Shown here piece after piece: positions 17,804-26,263 of a stretch of DNA of 64,000 nt. Below the pieces are notes generated by a model, which had not been told where the DNA came from, did not search any database, and saw only the letters and a list, made by a program, of their open reading frames with translations. The DNA lies in contig NZ_CAJRAU010000005.1 in assembly GCF_907165045.1 (NCBI RefSeq), positions 248,001 through 312,000 on the forward strand, given 5' to 3'. The stretch comes from Dyadobacter linearis (GTDB lineage: Bacteria > Bacteroidota > Bacteroidia > Cytophagales > Spirosomataceae). The position numbers and the translations under genes are program-made. Position 1 is the stretch's first letter. Each line of letters starts with the position of its first letter.

Positions 17804-19696
17804 ATGAGCGACGCCATTAAGCATGAGTGCGGCATAGCACTTATCCGTCTTAGAAAGCCTTATCAATACTACATCGACAAGTACGAAACGCCCATGTACG
17901 CCGTACACAAGCTTTCGGTGATGATGGAAAAACAGGTAAACCGGGGGCAAGATGGAGCCGGTGTAGCCAATATTAAAATTGAAGTTCCTCCCGGCAAAAG
18001 ATACATCAGCCGTTACAGGTCCGTTGAGCCACAGCCACTTACGGATATTTTCTCTAAAATACATAAGAAGTTTCGCAAAGGTTTGAAGAACCACCGCGAC
18101 CGGGCTATGGACGCTAAATGGTTGCAGGAAAATCTTGCGTTCACCGGAGAAGTCTGGCTCGGCCACCTTCGCTATGGAACCCACGGGACCAACGAAGTGG
18201 AGAACTGCCACCCAATGCTTCGGCAGAGCAACTGGAGGAGCCGTAACCTGGTGATGGCGGGTAACTTTAATATGACCAATGTTGACGAACTTTTCGGAAA
18301 ACTGGTGTCATTAGGTCAACATCCAAAAGAGAAAGTTGATACTGTGACGGTCATGGAGAAAATAGGACATTTTCTGGATGAAGAAAATCAGCGCGTATTC
18401 GAACGCTTCAAAGGAGTTTACGAAAATCCGACACTTTCGGACGTTATTGAAGATAATATTGACCTCCAACGTGTATTGTACCGTTCATGCCGTGATTTTG
18501 ATGGCGGCTATGCCATGTGCGGATTGACGGGATATGGCGCCTCGTTTGTAATCCGTGACCCGGCAGGTATTCGTCCGGCATATTATTACGCTGATGACGA
18601 GGTTGTTGTAGTTGCATCCGAGAAACAAGCGATCAAAGCTGCATTCAATGTGGATTATGATCAAATTCTTGAAATTACGCCAGGATCTGCGTTGATCGTC
18701 GATAAAAACGGAGAGTACAATGAATTCCCAATTCTGCCGAAACTCGAAAAACGCTCGTGCAGCTTCGAAAGGATCTATTTCTCAAGAGGAACTGACCCGA
18801 ATATATATTACGAAAGAAAGCAGCTCGGGAAATTATTGATTCCTCAGATCTTAAAGGAAATCGATTACGATCTCGAAAACACCATTTTCTCTTATATTCC
18901 AAACACTGCTGAAACCGCATTCCTTGGAATGATCGAAGGTTTGGAAGAATACCTTGCGAAGAAGCGCAAACAGGCAATTATGGAAGGTATCTTGTTCGAG
19001 GAGGATCTGGAAAAGGTATTATCTTTCCGGCCAAGAATTGAAAAGCTGGTTACCAAAGATGTAAAATCCCGGACATTCATTACAGCCGATGCTCTGCGTG
19101 ACGATATGGTATCGAGTGTTTACGATACTACTTTTGAAGTGGTGCGTAAGAATGTAGATACCGTCGTGATTATCGACGACTCGATCGTGCGTGGTACTAC
19201 ACTGGAAAAGAGCATATTAACTATGCTTGACAGGTTAAAACCGAAGAAAATCGTTGTCGCTTCGTCGGCTCCGCAAATCCGTTTCCCCGACTGCTACGGT
19301 ATTGATATGTCAAAAATGAAGGATTTTGTAGCATTCAGGGCCGTATTGAAGCTTCTGGAAGAACGCGATCTGGATTATCTGCTGGAAGATGTTTACACAA
19401 AAAGTGTAACTTCAATTGCTACCAAAAATCCTTATCATACAAACTTCGTAAAAGCACTTTACGAACCGTTTACAGACGAAGAAATTTCACAGAAAATAGC
19501 TGAAATTATCCGTCCAAAGGATTTGAATGCAGAAATTTCAGTTGTATTCCAGACTGTGGAAAACCTGCATAAAGCTTGCCCTGAGCATTTGGGTGACTGG
19601 TATTTCACTGGAAATTATCCTACCCAAGGTGGAAATAAAGTTGTTAACAAAGCATTCTCCAACTCGTACGAAGGAAAATTGGAACGTGCCTATTGA
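17804..19696 (+). CDS. Amidophosphoribosyltransferase-like enzyme (long Bacteroidota type)
   Basis: PurF makes 5-phosphoribosylamine from PRPP and glutamine, the first step of purine synthesis. This 630-aa protein has an N-terminal glutaminase domain whose nucleophile would be Cys9 (HECGIALIRL), so an 8-residue leader must be removed. It includes GHLRYGTHG and the C-terminal phosphoribosyltransferase loop VVIIDDSIVRGTTL. It is 120-150 residues longer than standard PurF, with insertions around FSKIHKKFRKGLK and in the PRTase half. It may be PurF itself or a paralogue with another acceptor. It stands alone and ends in a strong terminator. Confidence 0.85.
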   Translation: MSDAIKHECGIALIRLRKPYQYYIDKYETPMYAVHKLSVMMEKQVNRGQDGAGVANIKIEVPPGKRYISRYRSVEPQPLTDIFSKIHKKFRKGLKNHRDRAMDAKWLQENLAFTGEVWLGHLRYGTHGTNEVENCHPMLRQSNWRSRNLVMAGNFNMTNVDELFGKLVSLGQHPKEKVDTVTVMEKIGHFLDEENQRVFERFKGVYENPTLSDVIEDNIDLQRVLYRSCRDFDGGYAMCGLTGYGASFVIRDPAGIRPAYYYADDEVVVVASEKQAIKAAFNVDYDQILEITPGSALIVDKNGEYNEFPILPKLEKRSCSFERIYFSRGTDPNIYYERKQLGKLLIPQILKEIDYDLENTIFSYIPNTAETAFLGMIEGLEEYLAKKRKQAIMEGILFEEDLEKVLSFRPRIEKLVTKDVKSRTFITADALRDDMVSSVYDTTFEVVRKNVDTVVIIDDSIVRGTTLEKSILTMLDRLKPKKIVVASSAPQIRFPDCYGIDMSKMKDFVAFRAVLKLLEERDLDYLLEDVYTKSVTSIATKNPYHTNFVKALYEPFTDEEISQKIAEIIRPKDLNAEISVVFQTVENLHKACPEHLGDWYFTGNYPTQGGNKVVNKAFSNSYEGKLERAY

Positions 19697-19722
19697 TATT
19701 TGAGAATAAAAATTAGAAAATC

Positions 19723-19753
19723 AGCCGACCTGGAAACAGGGCGGCTATTTTTT
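19723..19753 (+). terminator. Terminator of the purF-like gene
   Basis: AGCCG-A-CCTG pairs with CAGG-G-CGGCT (19723-19746) around a GAAA tetraloop, with one mismatch, and is followed by ATTTTTTT. Confidence 0.85.
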
Positions 19754-19802
19754 TAAAGACCTGATTCGGCTAACTTGCCGGCTTAAAACTATCCTGTAAC
19801 CA

Positions 19803-20318
19803 ATGCTACATTTTAACAAAATCCGATCCGTTAAGATCTTTTCATTACTTTTTACATTCCTGCTTCTGGGCGGTGTTTCGAATGCGCAAACCGCCACAGG
19901 AACCCTCAATGATCTCAATTTCCTGGAAGGTCACTGGCTCGGAACATACAACGGCGGCCCGATCGAAGCTTCCTGGACTGCGCCGGCAGGTGGCAACATT
20001 ATGGGATATATTCGAATGATTAAGGACGATAAGCCTGCACTTTACGAGGTTTTCGCATTTGAACAGACAGAAAAAGGACCGGTTGCGAGAGTTAAACATT
20101 TCAAACCCGGGCTTATCGCCTTGGAAGAAAAAGACGTTTCAGATACCTACAATTTTATTGAAGCAAAAAAGAACCAGGCATTATTTGAAAAAGATGATAT
20201 CTCTGTGAGAATTATCTATGAGAGACGTTCTCAGAATCAACTGGTTATCCAGAGAGGAAAGATGGAGAACAACAAATGGGTATTTGTAGATCTTTTCGTT
20301 TTTAACAGAATCCCTTAA
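19803..20318 (+). CDS. Secreted DUF6265-like protein
   Basis: The 171-aa protein has a signal peptide (residues 1-29, ending NAQ) and the hallmark start LNFLEGHWLGTYNGGPIEAS of the DUF6265 beta-barrel family, followed by GGNIMGYIRMIKDDKP and LYEVFAFEQ. The family is probably periplasmic and of unknown function. The gene lies between two clear terminators and is monocistronic. Confidence 0.8.
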   Translation: MLHFNKIRSVKIFSLLFTFLLLGGVSNAQTATGTLNDLNFLEGHWLGTYNGGPIEASWTAPAGGNIMGYIRMIKDDKPALYEVFAFEQTEKGPVARVKHFKPGLIALEEKDVSDTYNFIEAKKNQALFEKDDISVRIIYERRSQNQLVIQRGKMENNKWVFVDLFVFNRIP

Positions 20319-20339
20319 TGTTTGCCCGAAAATAAAAAG

Positions 20340-20380
20340 AGGCGGCAAGTTGTATATTCAGCTGCCGCCTTTAATTTTTT
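20340..20380. terminator. Bidirectional terminator
   Basis: AGGCGGCA (20340-20347) pairs with TGCCGCCT (20363-20370). It has an A run on the left and TTTAATTTTTT on the right, so it serves the two convergent genes on either side. Confidence 0.85.
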
Positions 20381-20817
20381 ATGATCAGGTAAACTCCTGC
20401 AACCAGTAATATCGCACCCATAATTCTCGGGAAAGAAATCTGATGAACTACAAAACCCTGCAAACCAAAATGGTCGATCGTCATCACCGCGACCATTTGT
20501 CCGGCCACTACCAGGCAGATCATATTCGCCGAACCAATGTGCCTCACGATCATAATTACGGTCAGAACGTAAAAAGCACCGAGCGCGCCGCCCATAAATC
20601 TGGTCCACGAAATTTGCTTTAAATCGCTGAGAGAAGGTACTGGATTTTGGTTAAAACAGGCAAACGCGATTAGCAGTATCACTAATCCAACAAAGAAAGA
20701 GCTGATCGCAGCGAGGATAGGATTGTTAATCGATTCGCGGAGCTGCACATTGACCCCCGACTGCACGGCATTAGAAATTCCGATCAGAAAAGCCAGAAAC
20801 AGGAAAAGCCAATTCAT
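20371..20817 (-). CDS. YdcZ/DUF606-type small DMT transporter
   Basis: The 148-aa inner-membrane protein has about five helices and the family motifs FLIGISNAVQSGVNVQLRE near the N terminus, GGALGAFYVLTVIMIV in the middle and MGAILLVAGVYLI at the C terminus. Members are half-size drug/metabolite transporters that often work as dimers; the substrate is unknown. It follows nuoK by 39 bp and is probably read through from it, though functionally unrelated. Confidence 0.85.
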   Translation of the reverse strand: MNWLFLFLAFLIGISNAVQSGVNVQLRESINNPILAAISSFFVGLVILLIAFACFNQNPVPSLSDLKQISWTRFMGGALGAFYVLTVIMIVRHIGSANMICLVVAGQMVAVMTIDHFGLQGFVVHQISFPRIMGAILLVAGVYLIIKN

Positions 20818-20856
20818 TTATAAAGGATTTATACAGCTTCGCAACAAATGCATTGC

Positions 20857-21168
20857 CTATCTTTTCAATTCGTCCAGTTTGTCCGGGTCGACAGTCTTGA
20901 AATGACCATATACCCGCAATACAATCGCAAGCGCAACCGTAACTTCTGCGGCGGCAACCACCATCACAAACAAAGCGAAAAGTTGTCCGCTCAGCCGATC
21001 AGAATCATATCTGCTAAAAGCAACCAGATTCAGATTGACTGCATTCAGCATTAATTCAATACCCAATAAAATTCCGACAAAGTGCCGTTTTGTGATCGCC
21101 ACAGCCAATCCTGTCGAAAACAGTATCGCAGCGACAATTAAGTAATGATATATGGAAATAGCGCTCAT
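20857..21168 (-). CDS. nuoK: NADH-quinone oxidoreductase subunit K
   Basis: NuoK is one of the antiporter-like membrane subunits of respiratory complex I. The 103-aa protein has three helices and the conserved GIELMLNAVNLNLVAFSRY containing the membrane Glu, followed by FVMVVAAAEVTVALAIV with the second Glu. Its start overlaps the nuoJ stop by four bases (ATGA). Confidence 0.96.
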   Translation of the reverse strand: MSAISIYHYLIVAAILFSTGLAVAITKRHFVGILLGIELMLNAVNLNLVAFSRYDSDRLSGQLFALFVMVVAAAEVTVALAIVLRVYGHFKTVDPDKLDELKR

Positions 21169-21686
21169 TGTGCCGGATTACGGTTTAGGGCAAGATAAGC
21201 AGCACCAATCAATGCTACAAGAAGTAAAATAGCGGCGATCTCAAAAGGTAACAAATGTGACGTCATTAATTCCACGCCGATTGTTTTGATCGTCGATTTC
21301 CGACTCACTGCGTCACCTGACATTCGGAAATTGGCGGAGAAAATGATTTTTGCAAGCACACCCACAATTCCGATTCCAATCACAAAACCCCACACTTTCC
21401 GAGTGATCGGTACCTCTACCCTATTGTGCCGGGAAGGTCCTTCCTGCTGAATGGCGCGTTGGGTTAACATGATTCCAAACATCAGCAATACAAGAATACC
21501 GCCTACGTAAATCATGATCTGGGCAACTCCCAGAAAATCAGCGCCCGCGAGTACAAACAATGCGGCAATGCCCAGAAAAGCAAGTAGCAATGCAAATGCA
21601 CCATATATCAGATTTTTGGAAAACAGAATGAAAAGCGCGGCCAGAATCGCAAGTGCTGAAAATCCATAAAACGCGGCTACCTCCAT
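21165..21686 (-). CDS. nuoJ: NADH-quinone oxidoreductase subunit J
   Basis: NuoJ is a membrane subunit of complex I. It is 173 aa from the ATG at 21686; the frame extends three codons to a TTG, which is less likely. Five hydrophobic segments are visible, with the conserved LIYGAFALLLAFLGIAALFV and VAQIMIYVGGILVLLMFGIM. It lies 31 bp after nuoI and overlaps nuoK. Confidence 0.94.
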   Translation of the reverse strand: MEVAAFYGFSALAILAALFILFSKNLIYGAFALLLAFLGIAALFVLAGADFLGVAQIMIYVGGILVLLMFGIMLTQRAIQQEGPSRHNRVEVPITRKVWGFVIGIGIVGVLAKIIFSANFRMSGDAVSRKSTIKTIGVELMTSHLLPFEIAAILLLVALIGAAYLALNRNPAQ

Positions 21687-21717
21687 TGTTTCCAATATAT
21701 TAATCTCTTAAAACTAC

Positions 21718-22980
21718 TTATTCCTTCGCTTTCGGCTTCATTGTTGGCTTAAAAGCCGGCTTCGCAGGTGCCGGCTTTTCCTCATCCTTCCCTGCGGCAA
21801 CTACCTTCGGTTTCATCGATGGTTTGAATGCAGGCTTGGCTGCAACAGGTACTTCCGCCGGAGTCTCAGCCACGGGCTTTTCCTCTGCTTTTTCTTCCGG
21901 TTTTTCTGTCGGCACTACCCTCGGCTTCATCGATGGTTTGAATGCAGGTTTTGGAGTAGCAGGTGCTTCCGCCCGAGTTTCAGTGACGGGCTTTTCCTCT
22001 GCTTTTTCTTCCGGCTTTTCTGTCGGAACTACCCTCGGCTTCATCGATGGTTTGAATGCAGGTTTGGCAGCAACAGGTATTTCCGCTGGCGTCTCGGCAA
22101 CTGGCTTTTCTTCCTCCTTTTGCTCAGAAACAACCTTAGGCTTCAAAGTGGGACGAAATGCAGGCTTCGCGACAGGCGCTTCTTCCGACTTTTCAGCCTC
22201 TATCTTCGGTTCACTATCTGCTACAGGAGCCGCGGGATTTTTCGGTTTAAAAATGGGTCGCGCAGCTGATTTTACTTCCTTAGCTTCTTCAATCGCAGGC
22301 GCAGGATTTTCATCACTTACTACTGGTTTGGGCTTTGGTTTAAATACCGGGCGAGTAGCAGGAGCTGCTGCGGCCGACGTTTCAGCCGGTTCAGGCTTGG
22401 CAGCAGGTTTTGCAGCAGCTTTCAGTGCTTCTTTTTCCTTTTGGAACTGATCAAGCAACTGGCGCTTTTCATCGGCTTGTTCGGCAGTCAGGTTGGAATA
22501 GTTGTAAACCATATCCCTTACATCGAACTCACTGTAATCAAAAGTCTTGGTCATTGTCAGACATTCCGTCGGACAAACTGTTGTACAAAGGCCACAGTAG
22601 CAGCACTTTGCCATATCAATGTCGAATTTAGCTGCGTAAAGCCGGATCGGGGAACCGTCAGACGCGCGGCCAACTTCTTCAATGGCGCGGATAGGCTCGA
22701 TTTCAATGCAATCGACCGGACAAACTTTCACACATTTATCGCAAACAATGCAATCGTCCATCTCATTATGCAATCGGTAACGCCCGTTGTCAGGAATAGG
22801 AATACTTTCCTGCGGGTATTGGATCGTGACCATTCCATCCTGCTGATCGTAAAAATCGCCTGATCGAATGTCTACAAGGCTGCGTCGCTTCCGGGCATTC
22901 CAAAAATGCCGGAGTGTGAGGCGCATCCCCGTGACCGTGGTCGAGATCCCTTCTGATATATTTTTAAAGTAGGTTGACAA
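21718..22980 (-). CDS. nuoI: NADH-quinone oxidoreductase subunit I with a long repetitive C-terminal tail
   Basis: Residues 1-165 form a normal NuoI, the peripheral-arm subunit with two [4Fe-4S] clusters: C77, C80, C83, C87 (CIVCDKCVKVCP) and C126, C129, C132, C136. From about residue 185 to 420 follows a Lys/Pro/Ala/Glu-rich tail with seven copies of a (K/R)P-x-F-(K/R)P motif at about 210, 241, 272, 306, 344, 382 and 407; the central ones form a 38-residue tandem repeat. Usual NuoI is 160-200 aa. The only possible start is TTG at 22980: a stop lies three codons upstream and the next Met is residue 19. Confidence 0.92.
   Translation of the reverse strand: MSTYFKNISEGISTTVTGMRLTLRHFWNARKRRSLVDIRSGDFYDQQDGMVTIQYPQESIPIPDNGRYRLHNEMDDCIVCDKCVKVCPVDCIEIEPIRAIEEVGRASDGSPIRLYAAKFDIDMAKCCYCGLCTTVCPTECLTMTKTFDYSEFDVRDMVYNYSNLTAEQADEKRQLLDQFQKEKEALKAAAKPAAKPEPAETSAAAAPATRPVFKPKPKPVVSDENPAPAIEEAKEVKSAARPIFKPKNPAAPVADSEPKIEAEKSEEAPVAKPAFRPTLKPKVVSEQKEEEKPVAETPAEIPVAAKPAFKPSMKPRVVPTEKPEEKAEEKPVTETRAEAPATPKPAFKPSMKPRVVPTEKPEEKAEEKPVAETPAEVPVAAKPAFKPSMKPKVVAAGKDEEKPAPAKPAFKPTMKPKAKE
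21838..22065. repeat. 114-bp tandem repeat inside nuoI
   Basis: Two near-identical 114-bp units (38 codons each, residues 306-343 and 344-381) lie in tandem. Degenerate copies continue on both sides and cover most of 21718-22350. Each unit encodes a KPAFKPSMKPRV core plus an acidic EKPEEKAEEKPV linker. Confidence 0.85.
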
Positions 22981-23016
22981 ATCAATCTATATTAACACAC
23001 TATCTATGCCCTGTGG

Positions 23017-23024
23017 CAAAGATA
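23017..23024 (-). promoter_or_regulatory. Possible -7 element of nuoIJK
   Basis: On the minus strand this reads TATCTTTG, matching TAnnTTTG, 37 bp upstream of the nuoI TTG start. No good TTTG is found at the expected distance. Confidence 0.35.
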
Positions 23025-23105
23025 GAGTAACTGGTTTAATACTGTTTATTTAAAAACTTACTGATCCGCTTTTCGGTTCAATAATATTGCCTGATTTAGG
23101 TGAAA

Positions 23106-24356
23106 TCAAAGGCTGAGAAACTCACCTTCGATCATTTGAATAATATGCGTCAAATACTGCTTTGCAATAACTTCCCTGTCAAAATGCTTTTTTGCAAATA
23201 AATATCCATTCATTCCGTGGCTTGCCGCCACGCTCGGGTCATCCATATAATATCTTATTTTTCCAGCAAGGTCCTGCGGATTTTCGGGCTCAACGAAAAT
23301 TCCCGCATTGGCCGATTCAACCAGTTCACGGGAAGCGCCGTCGATCGCCAGTAAAACTGGTTTTTGACAGGAGAAATAATCGAAAGTTTTGTTGCTGTAA
23401 ATCGTTTTGAAAATCTCCGCCTGCTTCAAAACCGACATTCCGGCATCCGCTGCACATATATATTTCAACACTTCAGGCTTTGGAAGCGGATCTATAAATG
23501 TAATATTGTTCAATCCTTTTGCGTGAGCTTCTGCGATCAAACTGCGTTTTTCCGGCCCGTCTCCAATCAATACGAAGTGTGCATTGGTATCAGAAAGCAA
23601 AGCTGCGGCTCGGAGAATTTGTGTCAGGCTATATGCGACACCGTGTGCACCCGCATAAATCAGCACAAAACGATTTTCCCAACCCAGGTTATTTCTAAAT
23701 GCATTTCTGTCTTGCCCTACATGAATTTTATCTGCCAGAACAAAATCCGCTGCATTTGGGATCAGGATAATCTTCTCAGTGCTAACTCTTTTTGTATTGA
23801 TTAAAAAATCCCTGAAAGCTGGTGTTACTACATTAATCAGGCTTGATTTTCTGTATAAAATCGCTTCCAGCCAAAATGATAACCGGATCAAAAGGCGATT
23901 TTTCAATACCCCCGTTTCTATCGCAGATTCCGGCCACAAGTCCCTGACTTCAAAAACAAAGGGAATGCGTTTCGCAATAGCAATCCACCAGCCTGCCACA
24001 CCAACAAACAGAGGTGGAGAAGTCACGATTACAGCATCGCATTTGATTTTTACTAAAAATAAACCGGCGAACAATGCGCTCAATACGAAAGATAAGTAAC
24101 TCCAAATCCGGCCCACAAAGCCGGAATGATACCCGGGCGCAACGTAGCAACTGATTACGCGCGCGCCACCGGCACTGATATATTCCGAAAACGCCGGCTG
24201 CCTTTCGTTACCCGGCCCCGACATATAATGTACATTTCCAGCCACAACAGTTACATTATGCCCGCTTTCGATCCAAATTCTTGTCATCTCGTTCCACCGA
24301 GCGCCGCCACCTTCGTGGTCTTTGAGAAAAAACTGGTGTATCAGAAGTATATGCAT
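23106..24356 (-). CDS. Family 4 glycosyltransferase (WbuB type)
   Basis: From the ATG at 24356 the protein has 416 aa and begins MHILLIHQFFLKDHEGGGAR, the classic start of WbuB-like enzymes of O-antigen and exopolysaccharide synthesis. It has a GT-B fold with donor-site motifs LIYAGAHGVAYSL, FVLIGDGPEKRSLIAEA and the E-x7-E-like SNKTFDYFSCQKPVLLAI. A hydrophobic segment near residue 100 suggests membrane association. The start lies 5 bp after the heparinase-like gene stop, indicating one operon; the 37 extra codons upstream overlap that gene and are rejected. Confidence 0.9.
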   Translation of the reverse strand: MHILLIHQFFLKDHEGGGARWNEMTRIWIESGHNVTVVAGNVHYMSGPGNERQPAFSEYISAGGARVISCYVAPGYHSGFVGRIWSYLSFVLSALFAGLFLVKIKCDAVIVTSPPLFVGVAGWWIAIAKRIPFVFEVRDLWPESAIETGVLKNRLLIRLSFWLEAILYRKSSLINVVTPAFRDFLINTKRVSTEKIILIPNAADFVLADKIHVGQDRNAFRNNLGWENRFVLIYAGAHGVAYSLTQILRAAALLSDTNAHFVLIGDGPEKRSLIAEAHAKGLNNITFIDPLPKPEVLKYICAADAGMSVLKQAEIFKTIYSNKTFDYFSCQKPVLLAIDGASRELVESANAGIFVEPENPQDLAGKIRYYMDDPSVAASHGMNGYLFAKKHFDREVIAKQYLTHIIQMIEGEFLSL

Positions 24357-24361
24357 TGCGT

Positions 24362-26263
24362 CTAATCTAGCTTTCTGATTATCGTGCGGATATAAGTGCC
24401 GCGTAGTAAAAATGTCACCCTCGGAGTTTCCACTTTTTTTCCGTAAGTCTCTGAATACCAACCACACACCGTTTCTGGAATGACCTTATTTCCCGCAGCA
24501 TCCTGAGCATAAATCGTGTACTGTTCAAAAAAACACTCTGCGGGGTGCCAGATCTGTCGCATCGGAATGTTCTCAGGGGCGTTTTCAAGCCAGTCCTCTA
24601 CCAGCCAGGACAATTCATTATGTCGCTTTGAGACTTTTCTTTTGTGCACAATACCCTTTTTTAAAAAAGAATATCCCTCAAATTCGCCGTCAATAATCAC
24701 AAGTCCATTCTCTTCGCTGATCGATCCTTTTGCTTTTCTGATCCAGTGCGTCCAGGTGAATCTGGGTCCTTTTTTCATTTGATTATTGTCGCCTAGCTGG
24801 ATCGTATTATGAGAGGCAGTTCCGGCGAAATAGTGCGTCAGTTCAGGAGTGGTGTTATATAGATAAGTGCCCGCATCGAGCAGGATATTTTCGCCATTTA
24901 CCCAAATATCCAGGTGCAGATTATCCGCCTGAAACGGGCGACTTGAATACTTTGCGCAACGTAAAAAGGTAGTACAGTGTGTATCGCCGGCAATATAATA
25001 GCCGCCGTCGGGATAGCTGAAAACTGCCTCAGTTGAACCAGTATGCACTTTCGGCAGGGCTGTCTGCTGTATGCCAAACCATTCACATTCCTCTTCCCAA
25101 TCTCCTTGTGAATAACCCAGATCTAAATTCAGAATAGCAGCCAGCGCATTAAGTTGCGGTCGGAAATCGCGGAAATGAGATGTGGTGAGCGGGAAGAACA
25201 ATGCGCCGTCATTGTTACCTGAATTGGGAAGCCAGCCGCTCGTTTTGTCCTGACAAGATGATAGAAAAGCCAGCGATTTTCGGGCCTTTTCGTAAACTTT
25301 TTGATCGAACTGGTCACCATTGATTTCACTCAGCCTCAGTGCCCACGAAAGCAACTGTACTGCGACCCGGTGATAGTTCATCGAAAATTGAATGTAAGTC
25401 CCATCTTCAAAAATTTGAGAGCAAATCTCTGATTCAAACCATTGTTTTCCATTCTTTTTCCAAACATAGCTTTCTTGAAAAAAAGGAAATAATAGGCCAG
25501 TTGTATACAGCCCAAGTGCCTCGGTGAGTGTGTGATTATTGTGTAATGCAGTCAGTGAAAAGCGCATATTTGAATACACATGACGCATTTGACAATAGAT
25601 GCTGTAAGTAATTTTATTAAAGATCCGCTGATCTAGAATGGTTGAAAATTGATAATAGTGAAGCGCAAAAATCCAATTGAGTACCCTCAAAGAAATTTCC
25701 TGACTGCACTTCCAATTTGGTCCCAGATTTACGGGATTACTATCAATCCAATCTTCGATTCTGCTCAATACGAGCTCTGCCTGATCATCGGCAAAGTGAT
25801 AATCGTAGCGGATCAGGTCGTATAAAAAGCAAAATCGTGACTTTTCCCAAACGTATTTGATATCTCCCGCCTGCTCCCGGAAATCAGGAATTCTGGTCCA
25901 GTGTATCCTTGGTTTATATGAAAAGCCGGATTTTGGATTAGTATGCCAGTCCGGCATTTGTAACCATTCGTGAGAAAAAAACAGGTATTGATTGTTTCTG
26001 ATTCTTCCAACGCTCTCCTTCAAATTCCGCAGGTTCTGCTTTTTTGTAATATTCTCGTTTCTTGGATTGATAAAACACTTAACCTTCTGATCGCGCCACT
26101 TGGAAAGATCAATAGCATGAACTTCTCGATAGCTTTTCGGAAATCGTAGTGCTAACAAGCCTGTCCTACGTTGAATTTCGTAGCATATACGAAAGATTAC
26201 GTAGCTAATTCCCATTAACCTAATCATTTGAAATGCAGCGCGAATGAGGAAAGGGTAATTCAA
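24362..26263 (-). CDS. Heparinase II/III family protein
   Basis: The 633-aa protein has the alpha/alpha-toroid N-terminal part (HEWLQMPDWHTNPKSG, WIFALHYYQFS, NNHTLTEALGLYTTGLLFP) and the beta-sheet heparinase II/III C-terminal domain (FRCAK-type LRCAKYSSRPFQADNLHLD, and GTASHNTIQLGDNNQM). No signal peptide is evident. In bacterial polysaccharide loci such proteins act on, or are needed for, uronic-acid polymers. The start may be TTG at 26263 (TTGA overlap with the upstream stop) or ATG at 26227; I prefer the longer form because its N terminus looks family-like. Confidence 0.88.
   Translation of the reverse strand: MNYPFLIRAAFQMIRLMGISYVIFRICYEIQRRTGLLALRFPKSYREVHAIDLSKWRDQKVKCFINPRNENITKKQNLRNLKESVGRIRNNQYLFFSHEWLQMPDWHTNPKSGFSYKPRIHWTRIPDFREQAGDIKYVWEKSRFCFLYDLIRYDYHFADDQAELVLSRIEDWIDSNPVNLGPNWKCSQEISLRVLNWIFALHYYQFSTILDQRIFNKITYSIYCQMRHVYSNMRFSLTALHNNHTLTEALGLYTTGLLFPFFQESYVWKKNGKQWFESEICSQIFEDGTYIQFSMNYHRVAVQLLSWALRLSEINGDQFDQKVYEKARKSLAFLSSCQDKTSGWLPNSGNNDGALFFPLTTSHFRDFRPQLNALAAILNLDLGYSQGDWEEECEWFGIQQTALPKVHTGSTEAVFSYPDGGYYIAGDTHCTTFLRCAKYSSRPFQADNLHLDIWVNGENILLDAGTYLYNTTPELTHYFAGTASHNTIQLGDNNQMKKGPRFTWTHWIRKAKGSISEENGLVIIDGEFEGYSFLKKGIVHKRKVSKRHNELSWLVEDWLENAPENIPMRQIWHPAECFFEQYTIYAQDAAGNKVIPETVCGWYSETYGKKVETPRVTFLLRGTYIRTIIRKLD

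Noticed and set aside
17545-17835. 96-codon minus-strand frame before the purF-like gene
   Set aside because: Overlaps the start of the purF-like gene and has no protein-like pattern; the region is better seen as promoter.
21824-22450. 208-codon plus-strand frame opposite the nuoI tail
   Set aside because: It is the antisense reading of the repetitive KPAFKP region; its Ala/Gly/Ser repeats mirror the nuoI repeats and it has no start context or family features.
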